Shown: piece after piece, positions 1-7,011 of the stretch
How the letters are laid out: every line of letters starts with the position of its first letter
Position numbering within the stretch: position 1 is the stretch's first letter
DNA from: Bdellovibrionaceae bacterium UBA2466
GTDB lineage: Bacteria > Bdellovibrionota > FAC87 > UBA2466
Assembly: GCA_002342225.1 (NCBI GenBank)
Contig: DDPO01000011.1
Span: 1 to 11,532, forward strand
Direction: 5' to 3'
Length of the DNA stretch: 11,532 nucleotides
Notes under the pieces: model-generated
What the model saw: only the letters and a program-made list of their open reading frames with translations
Database searches by the model: none
Told to the model about the DNA's origin: nothing
Made by a program: the position numbers and the translations under genes

Positions 1-173
1 AAGCCTTTAGACAAAACCCTGAGTCATTTCAAGGCCTTGATGTTAACGTTCTTGGCCTAGGCCCCTTGACTAGCGCCTCAAAAACTTTGAACTATCTAGA
101 GGTTGAACGAGAGATTTTGAAAGCCTTGTCGTCCATGAAAGGTAGAGAAATTGATAATGAGCAAGATTTTTAA
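1..173 (+). CDS. rnpA: RNase P protein component, C-terminal part (5' truncated)
   Basis: An open frame enters from the left edge (first full codon at base 3) and ends with TAA at 171-173, giving 56 visible residues. The start is outside the window. RnpA is the protein cofactor of RNase P, which removes 5' leaders from tRNA precursors. The visible piece resembles the C-terminal third of RnpA: an AFRQNP stretch, then a short hydrophobic strand (LDVNVLGLG), then a final amphipathic helix ([14 protein letters not shown]). The diagnostic RNR motif would lie upstream and cannot be checked. The call rests largely on position: rnpA directly precedes yidD and yidC in very many bacteria, and the end overlaps yidD by 17 bases. 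The extra tail after the helix is short and charged. Confidence 0.75.
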   Translation, partial: AFRQNPESFQGLDVNVLGLGPLTSASKTLNYLEVEREILKALSSMKGREIDNEQDF

Positions 174-393
174 TCGGTCCTTAATTGCTATCAGTGTGGC
201 AGTCCGAAGTTTTCACATGTTTTTTTCCTTTGGGGGCTGTTGTCGATTTGAGCCGACTTGTTCTAATTATTGCGTGGAAAGTTTAAGAGCCCATGGTGTG
301 TTAAAAGGCACCTATTTGAGCCTGAAGAGAGTTTTAAGTTGTCGCCCCTTGGGAGGGTTTGGCTTTGATTATTTAGGTCGGGAGGTAGGTTAA
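157..393 (+). CDS. yidD: YidD, membrane protein insertion efficiency factor
   Basis: A 78-residue protein of the YidD (DUF37) family, a small inner-membrane-associated protein thought to assist YidC and Sec-dependent insertion. It has an N-terminal amphipathic segment (residues 5-25), the family signature [11 protein letters not shown] at 28-38, and the second cysteine motif SCRPL near 61-65. The usual C-terminal GG-DPVP-type motif is replaced by [13 protein letters not shown], so the tail is divergent. I chose ATG 157 because a GGTAGAG ribosome-binding sequence at 141-147 lies about nine bases upstream; a TTG at 151 in the same frame sits too close to it. The gene overlaps rnpA by 17 bases and ends two bases before yidC, so translation is probably coupled. 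Family identity is firm; the molecular role is less well defined in the literature. Confidence 0.93.
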   Translation: MSKIFNRSLIAISVAVRSFHMFFSFGGCCRFEPTCSNYCVESLRAHGVLKGTYLSLKRVLSCRPLGGFGFDYLGREVG

Positions 394-395
394 AT

Positions 396-2009
396 ATGGC
401 TTCCAGAACTTGGTTAGCAGTTTCTTTAATGTTGTTTATTTGGTTTGGATACATGAGATGGTTGGCGCCCATCCCTGCGCCAACAGCGACAAAGACCGCA
501 ACTTCTTCCGTAGACACGACTTCGAAACCTTCTGACGGCTCTTCATCAACTAAAAGCTCTTCGGGTCCTGTAGCGATCGCAGTTAATTCAAGCGCTTTCA
601 ATCCGATAGAGCTAGGGAAAGTGTTTCCAGTAAAAACTTCAAAGCTTGATCTTGTCTTTTCATCAAACGGTGGAAAGCTCATGGAAGCCAAACTAAATAA
701 CTTTCATGAAACAATCGATGACTCCACTCCTTTAATAACACCTGTAACGAGGGAGAAAAGCTCTCTGGCTCTTGGAGCCCTATTTACGGATCCTAGCTTA
801 ATCGAATTCTCCGCGGGAGATTTTGATGGAAAACAGAGCGGGAAAAGTTTGACTTTTTCTCGAAAAAACAAAACCGCATCAGTTGTGAAAGAGTATTTTT
901 TTCAAGACGACTCTCATTTTGTCGAGACAAAAATAACAATCTCTATTCCCAAAGAAGACCGAAGGGAATGGGGCAGCTTGTTGGTTCCCGTTGGGACAAA
1001 CGACACAGAAACTTTCGAGGGGCAGATTCCATTGAAGTCTTGGGAGTTGGTCTATTATCAAAACGATGAAATTCACCGAATTAATTTAGAGAAGCTTCGT
1101 AAAGACGATGAAGCTGTAAAGCAAGGCCACACCGAGTGGGTTGCTTTTGGAAATCGATATTTTTCGAGCGCTGTTATTACTGAGGGCAATCAAATTAACC
1201 CCGATATCGTCATTAAAAAGACAGAGGGTTTTAATGGCGCTTATCTAAGGTTTCCGCTGGTTTTTAAAGATGGGCAAAAGGATATTCAGTTTTCTTTAAA
1301 ATATTTTATTGGTCCCAAAGACCACAAAGAGCTCTCACAGGTTCCCGGTTTAAAAAAGCTAATAGATTTTGGAACTTTTACAGTTTTTGCCTATCCTTTG
1401 CTTGAGATTTTGAGATTCTTTTACAAGTTTATTCATAACTACGGCATAGCAATTATTCTTCTGACGCTTTTAGTGAGAGCACTATTTTATCCATTATCCC
1501 AAAAAAGCATGCAGTCCATGAAAGCGATGCAAAAGCTTCAACCTCAAATTGCAGCACTTAAAGAAAAGTACAAAGATGATCAAAAAAAATTGAATGAAGA
1601 ACAAATGGCGTTATTTAAAGCACATAAAGTTAATCCTGCTGGTGGTTGTTTGCCCATGTTGGTTCAGCTCCCAGTCTTTATTGCGCTATATGCCGTACTG
1701 GGAAATGCTATTGAGCTGTTTCACGCGCCTTTTTTTGGTTGGATCCAAGACCTCTCAACGAAGGATCCCTATTATATTTATCCGGTGTTGATGGGCGTTG
1801 CGATGTTGGCCCAACAGAAAATGACGCCAAGCGCAGGAATGGACCCAGCGCAGCAAAAGCTAATGTACTTTATGCCGGTTATTTTTACCTTCATGATGGT
1901 AAATCTTCCCTCGGGCCTTACTCTTTATATTTTTGTGAGCACCATTCTTGGTGTGGCCCAGCAACTTGCTTTGAAAGACAAGAAGGGTTCTGTTCCGCAA
2001 CCGGCATAG
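396..2009 (+). CDS. yidC: Membrane protein insertase YidC (Oxa1 family)
   Basis: A 537-residue insertase that places proteins into the inner membrane, alone or with SecYEG; subunit c of ATP synthase is a known YidC client. The layout is that of Gram-negative YidC: TM1 at residues 5-23, a Ser/Thr-rich linker at about 30-58, a periplasmic beta-sandwich domain at about 60-320, and the conserved Oxa1 core from about 330 with five more hydrophobic segments. The conserved membrane-embedded Arg that contacts substrates is R361 in LLVRALFYPL. A charged cytoplasmic hairpin follows at about 368-408 (KSMQSMKAMQKLQPQ onward), then the NPAGGCLPMLVQLPVFIALY motif at 413-432. The length fits the family. ATG 396 is preceded by a strong GGGAGG sequence at 380-385 overlapping the end of yidD. 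The large periplasmic domain argues against a Gram-positive origin. Confidence 0.98.
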   Translation: MASRTWLAVSLMLFIWFGYMRWLAPIPAPTATKTATSSVDTTSKPSDGSSSTKSSSGPVAIAVNSSAFNPIELGKVFPVKTSKLDLVFSSNGGKLMEAKLNNFHETIDDSTPLITPVTREKSSLALGALFTDPSLIEFSAGDFDGKQSGKSLTFSRKNKTASVVKEYFFQDDSHFVETKITISIPKEDRREWGSLLVPVGTNDTETFEGQIPLKSWELVYYQNDEIHRINLEKLRKDDEAVKQGHTEWVAFGNRYFSSAVITEGNQINPDIVIKKTEGFNGAYLRFPLVFKDGQKDIQFSLKYFIGPKDHKELSQVPGLKKLIDFGTFTVFAYPLLEILRFFYKFIHNYGIAIILLTLLVRALFYPLSQKSMQSMKAMQKLQPQIAALKEKYKDDQKKLNEEQMALFKAHKVNPAGGCLPMLVQLPVFIALYAVLGNAIELFHAPFFGWIQDLSTKDPYYIYPVLMGVAMLAQQKMTPSAGMDPAQQKLMYFMPVIFTFMMVNLPSGLTLYIFVSTILGVAQQLALKDKKGSVPQPA

Positions 2010-2012
2010 TTT

Positions 2013-3377
2013 ATGTTGCGAAAAAATCTTAGTCTTGAAGACACTATTTTTGCTTTAACGTCAGGTGCGCTTCCCTCGGCAGTGGCTGTTGTCAAAATGT
2101 CAGGACCCGAGGCTTTTGCTATTTCTGAAAAAGTATTTTTTCCTCACAACGAGAAACTTTCTAAAAAAAGGGCTGTTTGGACCGGCATTTTAAAAACTAG
2201 GGATAATCAAAAAATAGATAATATTGTTGCAGTAACTTTTGTGGGGCCCCATTCCCATTCGGGAGAAGACACTGTTGAGTTTCACTGCCATGGTTCAGTT
2301 GCAGTTGTAAAACTACTCGAAAGGGAGTTGCTCGCACTCTCCGCTCGGCCTGCATCTCGGGGAGAATTCTCCTATCGTGCTTTGTTAAACGGAAAACAGA
2401 CGCCCACAGATCTTGAAAATCTTGGAGACGTTTTCAAAGCCAGTCATTCGGCAGATCTTGAAGCCATCTACAAACGAAAAGATGGTGGCCTTGAAAGAGA
2501 AATTGAGAGTTTTAGGTCAAAACTTATCTCCCTACAGGCCGTACTAGACACTGCCGTGGATTTTACGGACGAATATTCTCACGTGGTTGAGCAAGCGGCG
2601 GCATCTGTTGAGTCGATTATTCGTGGCTGTTCAGTGGTTACTCATAGATACTCACGCTTTAAGAACGGAAAATCCTTGCCAAAAATGGTCTTGGTCGGCA
2701 GTCCAAACGCTGGAAAATCTTCGTTATTCAATGCTCTTTTGGGCAGATACAGAGCGATTGTTTCTGCTGAGGCCGGCACTACACGCGATGCGATTGAAGA
2801 ACAGATTGAGATTCTGGATCGACCTTGGAATGTAGTGGACACTGCCGGATTTCGTTCAACCGATAGCGCTATTGAAAAAGAAGGAATCGAACTGGGTACC
2901 TCTTTTCTTTCCTCGGCGTCCATCTGGATTTTAGTCATTGATGGAACGGTTGGTTTGAAAAAGAGAGAGGTAGAGCTTTTACAGAGCTATCGAAACATTC
3001 CTCATTTGGTTCTTTGGAACAAAAAGGACTTGAATGGCTGGTCAGCAGTTTCGACCCCACTTTCAGCAAAAGTGATTGAGGGCTCAGTACTAAACTCTTT
3101 CGATATCGAGTCATTTTGGTGTGAACTAGAGAATCTTTGTAGAAATACTCAGATTGGCGAAACCGGGCCTATACCTACAGCAGTTCAAGCGGCTCGACTT
3201 GAGACTATTAGTGCGGCGCTTAAAGAATTGAAGGATTCTATAGGGTTAGGCCTACCCCCGGAAATTCTAGCAGAAAAGAATCGAAGTATTATGGTTCAAC
3301 TCGAAAATGTGGTAGGGAAAGTCGAAGTTGATGATGTGCTGGGTCGAATTTTCTCAGAGTTTTGTATTGGGAAGTAA
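2013..3377 (+). CDS. mnmE: tRNA modification GTPase MnmE
   Basis: A 454-residue GTPase that, with MnmG, adds the carboxymethylaminomethyl (or aminomethyl) group at C5 of wobble uridine 34 in certain tRNAs. The N-terminal folate-binding domain (about 8-128) opens with DTIFALTSGALPSAVAVVKMSGP. The inserted G domain shows G1 GSPNAGKS (229-236), G2 TTRD (256-259), G3 DTAG (276-279) and G4 NKKD (336-339). Glu288 aligns with the catalytic Glu282 of E. coli MnmE. The protein ends in FCIGK, whose Cys is required in the family. The helical region after RALLNGK (from residue 128) diverges from the usual LDL--AEA pattern. ATG 2013 lies three bases after the yidC stop with no good Shine-Dalgarno, so translation may depend on yidC. 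Many bacteria have jag between yidC and mnmE; here it is absent. Confidence 0.97.
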   Translation: MLRKNLSLEDTIFALTSGALPSAVAVVKMSGPEAFAISEKVFFPHNEKLSKKRAVWTGILKTRDNQKIDNIVAVTFVGPHSHSGEDTVEFHCHGSVAVVKLLERELLALSARPASRGEFSYRALLNGKQTPTDLENLGDVFKASHSADLEAIYKRKDGGLEREIESFRSKLISLQAVLDTAVDFTDEYSHVVEQAAASVESIIRGCSVVTHRYSRFKNGKSLPKMVLVGSPNAGKSSLFNALLGRYRAIVSAEAGTTRDAIEEQIEILDRPWNVVDTAGFRSTDSAIEKEGIELGTSFLSSASIWILVIDGTVGLKKREVELLQSYRNIPHLVLWNKKDLNGWSAVSTPLSAKVIEGSVLNSFDIESFWCELENLCRNTQIGETGPIPTAVQAARLETISAALKELKDSIGLGLPPEILAEKNRSIMVQLENVVGKVEVDDVLGRIFSEFCIGK

Positions 3378-3380
3378 AAA

Positions 3381-5285
3381 ATGTTCCACGTGAAACATTT
3401 TAACGTAGTTGTAATAGGGGGAGGACACGCTGGTTGTGAAGCCGCTCTCGCGTCCGCAAGGATGGGTTCCTCGACCCTTCTTATTACAATGGATCCGTTG
3501 AAAATCGCAGAGATGTCCTGCAATCCATCTATTGGCGGAGTTGGCAAGGGCCAACTAGTGAAGGAGATCGATGCCCTTGGTGGAGAGATGGGCAAAAACG
3601 CAGATTTCACCGGGATCCAGTTTAAAAGATTGAACACTAGAAAAGGAAGCGCGGTTCAATCCTCTCGATGCCAATCTGACAAAAAACAATATGCATTAAG
3701 AATGCAAAGGGTTGTGTCTGAAACTGCTAACCTTCAAGTGTTTCACGGCGAGGTCAAAAACATTCGAACTGAAAACGGCGGGGTGTCGTCAGTTCAAGTG
3801 AAAGGACTTAATGGCATCCTTGAAGAAATATCTACCAATGCAGTTGTCATAACTGCAGGAACTTTCATGAAAGCTGTCATGCATACCGGCTTTGAAAAAT
3901 CCGAAGGTGGAAGATTTGGGGAGCCCCCGTCTTTAGGTCTCTCTGATAATTTAAGAGAACTTGGGTTTCAACTGCTTCGTCTTAAAACCGGAACTCCTGC
4001 AAGATTAATTAAGGAGACTATAGATTTTTCTCAAATGGAGAGCCAAGCTGGAGATGAACCACCCAGTAAGTTTAGTTTCTGGGACACTTCGATAGTCTTA
4101 CCTCAAGTAGATTGCTATTTAACGTTCACTAACGAAAAAACCCACAAGGCTATTAAGGATAATTTGCATCGCTCACCCCTTTACAGTGGAGAAATCAAGG
4201 GTATCGGCCCTAGATATTGTCCTTCTATTGAGGACAAAGTGGTAAAGTTTCCAGAGAAAGGCAGACACCAGCTTTTTTTCGAGCCAGAAGCCCTCGATTC
4301 TAATTGGATCTATCCTAATGGCATATCAACGAGTCTGCCGGCCGATGTTCAGGAAATTTTTATTCGGGCCATACCAGGCTGTGAGGAAGTAAAAGTAGCT
4401 CGATACGGCTATGCTGTAGAATATGATTGTATTGATCCGAGGCAATTAAAGCCAAGCTTAGAATCAAAGGTTGTCAGTGGGCTATTTCTAGGGGGACAAG
4501 TCAACGGAACTTCGGGATATGAAGAGGCTGCGGCTCAAGGTCTTTTGGCCGGGATCAATGCCGCCCTTAAATCGCAGGGTCGCGAGCCTTTGATTTTGTC
4601 TCGAACTGAGTCCTACATCGGTGTCATGGTAGATGATTTGACCTCTCTAGGAGTTAACGAACCCTATAGAATGTTTACTTCCAGGGCCGAATATCGGCTA
4701 TCGCTGAGAGAGGACAATGCAGATTTGAGGCTTAGTAAGCACGGAATTGAGCTTGGACTCTTGAATGAGGATCAGCAACGCCAGTATCAAGACAGGGCGA
4801 GGGCTATTTCGGATACAAAAACGTTCCTAAAAACGACTTATATAAGGCCTTCTGAAGATGTTCAGACCCTATTGGCCGGCAAAAATCTTTCACCTATTCA
4901 ACAGGCGCAGTCTATGGATTCCTTGATCAAAAGACCTGAGCTTTCGTTTCGAGAGGTATCAGCATTGTATAACGGTCCCCTTCCCCATGATTTGAACCTG
5001 CAGACCATTGAAACATTGGAAGTAGAAGTGAAATATGAAGGATACGTAGCTATGCAAGCTCAGGAAATTGAGCGACTCAAAAAGCTTAGGAGTTTGAGCA
5101 TACCTAGAGAGCTCTGTTATGGCTCTGTTTCAGGGTTATCAATTGAGATACGAGAAAAGCTTGAACGATTTAAGCCAAACACGATAGCCGATGCCGCTCA
5201 AATTTCGGGGGTTACTCCCGCTGCTCTCTCGGCACTACTTTTTCACATTCGACAAAAGTCTGGAACCTCAGAAATTTCATGCTGA
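3381..5285 (+). CDS. mnmG: tRNA uridine-34 5-carboxymethylaminomethyl synthesis enzyme MnmG (GidA)
   Basis: A 634-residue FAD-dependent partner of MnmE in wobble-uridine modification. Visible hallmarks are the FAD-binding [10 protein letters not shown] (13-22), MSCNPSIGG with Cys47 (45-53), [11 protein letters not shown] with Cys280 (276-286, the family's redox-active cysteine pair), [21 protein letters not shown] spanning 367-387, and [20 protein letters not shown] (429-448). The C-terminal helical domain has VKYEGY (550-555) and [12 protein letters not shown] (609-620), used for MnmE and tRNA contact. The length matches E. coli MnmG closely, and the N terminus starts the same distance before the dinucleotide fold. 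A GGGAAG at 3369-3374 serves as ribosome-binding site. Oddly, the first codons (MFHVKH) are spelled by a parS site, so sequence here serves both ParB binding and translation initiation. It ends with a 7-base overlap into rsmG. Confidence 0.98.
   Translation: MFHVKHFNVVVIGGGHAGCEAALASARMGSSTLLITMDPLKIAEMSCNPSIGGVGKGQLVKEIDALGGEMGKNADFTGIQFKRLNTRKGSAVQSSRCQSDKKQYALRMQRVVSETANLQVFHGEVKNIRTENGGVSSVQVKGLNGILEEISTNAVVITAGTFMKAVMHTGFEKSEGGRFGEPPSLGLSDNLRELGFQLLRLKTGTPARLIKETIDFSQMESQAGDEPPSKFSFWDTSIVLPQVDCYLTFTNEKTHKAIKDNLHRSPLYSGEIKGIGPRYCPSIEDKVVKFPEKGRHQLFFEPEALDSNWIYPNGISTSLPADVQEIFIRAIPGCEEVKVARYGYAVEYDCIDPRQLKPSLESKVVSGLFLGGQVNGTSGYEEAAAQGLLAGINAALKSQGREPLILSRTESYIGVMVDDLTSLGVNEPYRMFTSRAEYRLSLREDNADLRLSKHGIELGLLNEDQQRQYQDRARAISDTKTFLKTTYIRPSEDVQTLLAGKNLSPIQQAQSMDSLIKRPELSFREVSALYNGPLPHDLNLQTIETLEVEVKYEGYVAMQAQEIERLKKLRSLSIPRELCYGSVSGLSIEIREKLERFKPNTIADAAQISGVTPAALSALLFHIRQKSGTSEISC
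3382..3397. promoter_or_regulatory. parS centromere site 1, on the mnmG start codon
   Basis: The sequence TGTTCCACGTGAAACA fits the bacterial parS consensus TGTTNCACGTGNAACA at every fixed position. With one flanking base on each side it is an 18-bp palindrome carrying a single mismatched pair. It is the ParB nucleation site; the cognate ParB lies about 3.6 kb downstream. Its first two bases are the T and G of the mnmG ATG, so parS encodes residues 1-6 of MnmG. In mRNA the same bases could form a weak hairpin enclosing the start codon. Confidence 0.93.
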
Positions 5286-5914
5286 CCGAACAATTTAAAA
5301 GTCATGCTACCTCTTTCCCCCAATTGGCGAACACCTCTGATCAGGAGCTCGAGTTATACGAGACCCATTTTAGACTCCTTAGGAATTGGAATGAGCGAAT
5401 GGCTTTGGTTTCAAAGAAAAGCATCGATAAGTCTTTCGCCACTCATTATGTCGACAGCATTATGATCTCTGACTTTGGTGAGAAACACAGAAGTGGTCGA
5501 TTAGTCTATGATCTTGGAACTGGTGCTGGATTCCCAGGGATAGTTTATGCCATTCGCTATCCCCAAGCTCAGGTTTCCATTTTTGAACGAAGTTTGAAGA
5601 AGCAAACTTTTCTATCGGCGGTTCTTGCGACTTTGAACCTACCGAACCTTAAATTGGGTGGAGAGCTTCCCAACCAAAAGATGACTGGACTATTTCTGGC
5701 TAGGGCTGTTTTGCCGCCCATAGAGCTTTTCAAATTTATGAGCAAGAGAATGTCTAGCGGTAGCACATTGATTGTAAATGTGGGTGGAAAGAGTGAAGAC
5801 ATTAATAATCCACCAGAGTTTTTGCGTAAAAACAGCGAAACCTATGAACTCCCCATGGATTCAGGATCGAGAAGAGTCGAGAGTTTTGACTTCGTTCCAC
5901 GTGGAACAATTTGA
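5279..5914 (+). CDS. rsmG: 16S rRNA m7G527 methyltransferase RsmG (GidB)
   Basis: A 211-residue SAM-dependent methyltransferase that forms m7G at position 527 (E. coli numbering) of 16S rRNA; its loss gives low-level streptomycin resistance in several bacteria. The N-terminal helical part has [12 protein letters not shown] (34-45) and HYVDS (56-60). The SAM-binding motif is [11 protein letters not shown] (78-88), followed by [10 protein letters not shown] (103-112) and ARAV (141-144). The position usually occupied by Asn in the family's N-L-T/V motif is Ala here (MALVS), a small departure. ATG 5279 overlaps the mnmG stop by 7 bases, typical of coupled gidA-gidB pairs, and a weak purine run precedes it. 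The last residues FVPRGTI are encoded by parS site 2, so the C terminus is shaped by a DNA-binding constraint. This is the last gene of the first packed block. Confidence 0.96.
   Translation: MLTEQFKSHATSFPQLANTSDQELELYETHFRLLRNWNERMALVSKKSIDKSFATHYVDSIMISDFGEKHRSGRLVYDLGTGAGFPGIVYAIRYPQAQVSIFERSLKKQTFLSAVLATLNLPNLKLGGELPNQKMTGLFLARAVLPPIELFKFMSKRMSSGSTLIVNVGGKSEDINNPPEFLRKNSETYELPMDSGSRRVESFDFVPRGTI
5893..5908. promoter_or_regulatory. parS site 2, within the last codons of rsmG
   Basis: CGTTCCACGTGGAACA contains a perfect 14-bp palindrome (5894-5907) and matches parS apart from the first base. It lies in frame in rsmG and encodes VPRGT just before the stop at 5912-5914. Its centre is 31 bp from that of site 3, about three helical turns, which puts both sites on nearly the same face of DNA. 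Confidence 0.9.
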
Positions 5915-5938
5915 CGCGAAATTTGTTCCACGTGGAAC
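5894..5938 (+). repeat. 16-bp perfect inverted repeat formed by parS sites 2 and 3
   Basis: Because each parS is itself a palindrome, 5894-5909 is the exact reverse complement of 5923-5938. In mRNA this gives a 16-bp stem with a 13-base loop (5910-5922) that contains the rsmG stop codon TGA (5912-5914). No immediate T-run follows; T-rich sequence begins about ten bases later. It could protect or mark the 3' end of the rsmG message, or extrude as a cruciform, but its main reason is probably the two ParB sites. Confidence 0.85.
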
Positions 5939-5939
5939 A
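5924..5939. promoter_or_regulatory. parS site 3, intergenic upstream of parA
   Basis: TGTTCCACGTGGAACA is a perfect 16-bp palindrome matching the parS consensus. It lies 10 bases after the rsmG stop and about 150 bases before parA. Fifteen bases (5925-5939) repeat site 2 exactly. It is the strongest candidate for the main ParB loading site in this window. Confidence 0.94.
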
Positions 5940-6087
5940 GCAGTCTTTACTTAATCTTTTAGTTTTGGCCCCTCGTTCCATTTAAGTGTTCGAAAACATT
6001 ATTTTTTTAGTGGAAAAAATTTTGAAGACTAAAAAAAATTATGATAGAAATATCAATCACATAATCTAACTAGAGCTCAAAAATCTT
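5940..6087 (+). promoter_or_regulatory. parA leader: AT-rich intergenic region, probable promoter not resolved
   Basis: This stretch separates the rsmG/parS block from parA and is the natural place for a parAB promoter. It is very AT-rich, with T and A runs at 6002-6008, 6014-6023 and 6031-6038. A TTGAAG (6022-6027) and a TATGAT (6040-6045) resemble -35 and -10 boxes but are only 12 bp apart, so they do not form a standard sigma-70 pair. An inverted repeat ATTATG/CATAAT (6038-6043 and 6060-6065) with a nested GATA/TATC lies before the start and could be an operator. The parA ribosome-binding site is weak (AGAG at 6072-6075). Confidence 0.4.
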
Positions 6088-7011
6088 ATGGCAAATATCA
6101 TAGCAATCGCAAATCAAAAGGGCGGTGTCGGGAAAACCACTACAGCAGTGAATCTTGCGGCATCGGTAGCAGCGGCAGAGAAAAAAGTTTTACTAGTTGA
6201 TCTTGATCCTCAGGGAAATGCTTCGAGTGGTTTGGGGTTGGACAAAGCCCTTTTTCCAGACAAAAACATTTATCACGTTCTAATTGATGAGTTGCCGATT
6301 CGTGAAGCTATCTACCCTACCGGGCTTGAGTTTCTAAAAGTTTGTCCGTCTGACAACAATTTGAGTGGTGCCGAAATTGAATTGGTTCAAGCGATTGCCA
6401 GAGAGCTTCGACTTAAAAATGCATTTGAAGAATTAGAAAAATCAGAAGGAATTAAGTTCGACTATATTTTTATCGATTGCCCACCTTCTTTGGGGCTTTT
6501 GACTCTAAACGCACTTACAGCGGCCAACTATTATTTGATCCCTCTGCAATGTGAATACTATGCAATGGAAGGTTTAGGACAGTTTCTTCACACCGCTGAA
6601 CTTATTCGAAAAGGGCTCAATAAAAAATTACAACAACTCGGTATTGTCCTGACTATGTTTGATTCTAGAAACAACCTTTCCAGACAAGTTGTGACAGAAG
6701 TTAAAAACCATTTTAAAAGTACCGTTTTTGATACGGTGATTCCGCGAAATGTTAAGCTTAGCGAAAGCCCGAGTCACGGGAAACCAGTGCTACTTTATGA
6801 CATCAGCTCTACCGGTTCTCAAAGTTATTTGAATTTAGCTCAAGAAGTCATCAAACGATTAGAGGGAACTGAAAAAGCAGAGAAAGATACTCAAGCATTA
6901 CAACCACTGACAGAGCAGACCATTGAGGATGATCTTCCAGAGATACCCACTGAACTTTTAAATGAAATCGGACCCAATGAACAGAAAGGGATAGAACATG
7001 GCAACGCTTGA
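6088..7011 (+). CDS. parA: Chromosome-partitioning ATPase ParA (Soj)
   Basis: A 307-residue ATPase of the MinD/ParA family. It binds DNA non-specifically as an ATP dimer and moves ParB-parS complexes during origin segregation. It carries the deviant Walker A box KGGVGKTT (11-18) with signature Lys11 and Lys16, the A' motif VDLDPQGNAS (37-46), Walker B IFIDCPPSLG (127-136) and the ParA-type IPRNVKLSESPSHG (218-231). There is no N-terminal helix-turn-helix extension, so it is the small chromosomal type rather than the P1 plasmid type. After the ATPase fold ends near 260 comes an acidic, Pro-containing tail of about 45 residues not found in short Soj proteins; it may be a docking segment, which is inference. 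It overlaps parB by 14 bases. Two parS sites lie just upstream. Confidence 0.97.
   Translation: MANIIAIANQKGGVGKTTTAVNLAASVAAAEKKVLLVDLDPQGNASSGLGLDKALFPDKNIYHVLIDELPIREAIYPTGLEFLKVCPSDNNLSGAEIELVQAIARELRLKNAFEELEKSEGIKFDYIFIDCPPSLGLLTLNALTAANYYLIPLQCEYYAMEGLGQFLHTAELIRKGLNKKLQQLGIVLTMFDSRNNLSRQVVTEVKNHFKSTVFDTVIPRNVKLSESPSHGKPVLLYDISSTGSQSYLNLAQEVIKRLEGTEKAEKDTQALQPLTEQTIEDDLPEIPTELLNEIGPNEQKGIEHGNA

Noticed and set aside
1487..1495. TTATCCATT resembling a DnaA box
   Set aside because: Two mismatches to TTATCCACA, inside the yidC coding region and isolated, with no box cluster.
2580..2585. CACGTG core resembling parS inside mnmE
   Set aside because: The flanking arms do not match the GTT/AAC parts of the parS consensus on either side.
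5894..5938. parS inverted repeat as a classical intrinsic terminator of the rsmG operon
   Set aside because: The stem is strong but no T-run follows directly, and the palindromes are fully explained as ParB sites. It is kept only as a possible RNA structure.
5975..5980. GTTCCA half-site resembling a fourth parS
   Set aside because: The right arm and the CACGTG core are absent; chance half-sites are common.
6002..6038. A and T runs upstream of parA as phased bent DNA
   Set aside because: The run centres are about 14 to 15 bases apart, not in phase with the helical repeat.
6022..6045. TTGAAG and TATGAT as a sigma-70 promoter for parA
   Set aside because: The spacer is only 12 bp, too short for a standard promoter; described only as an unresolved leader.
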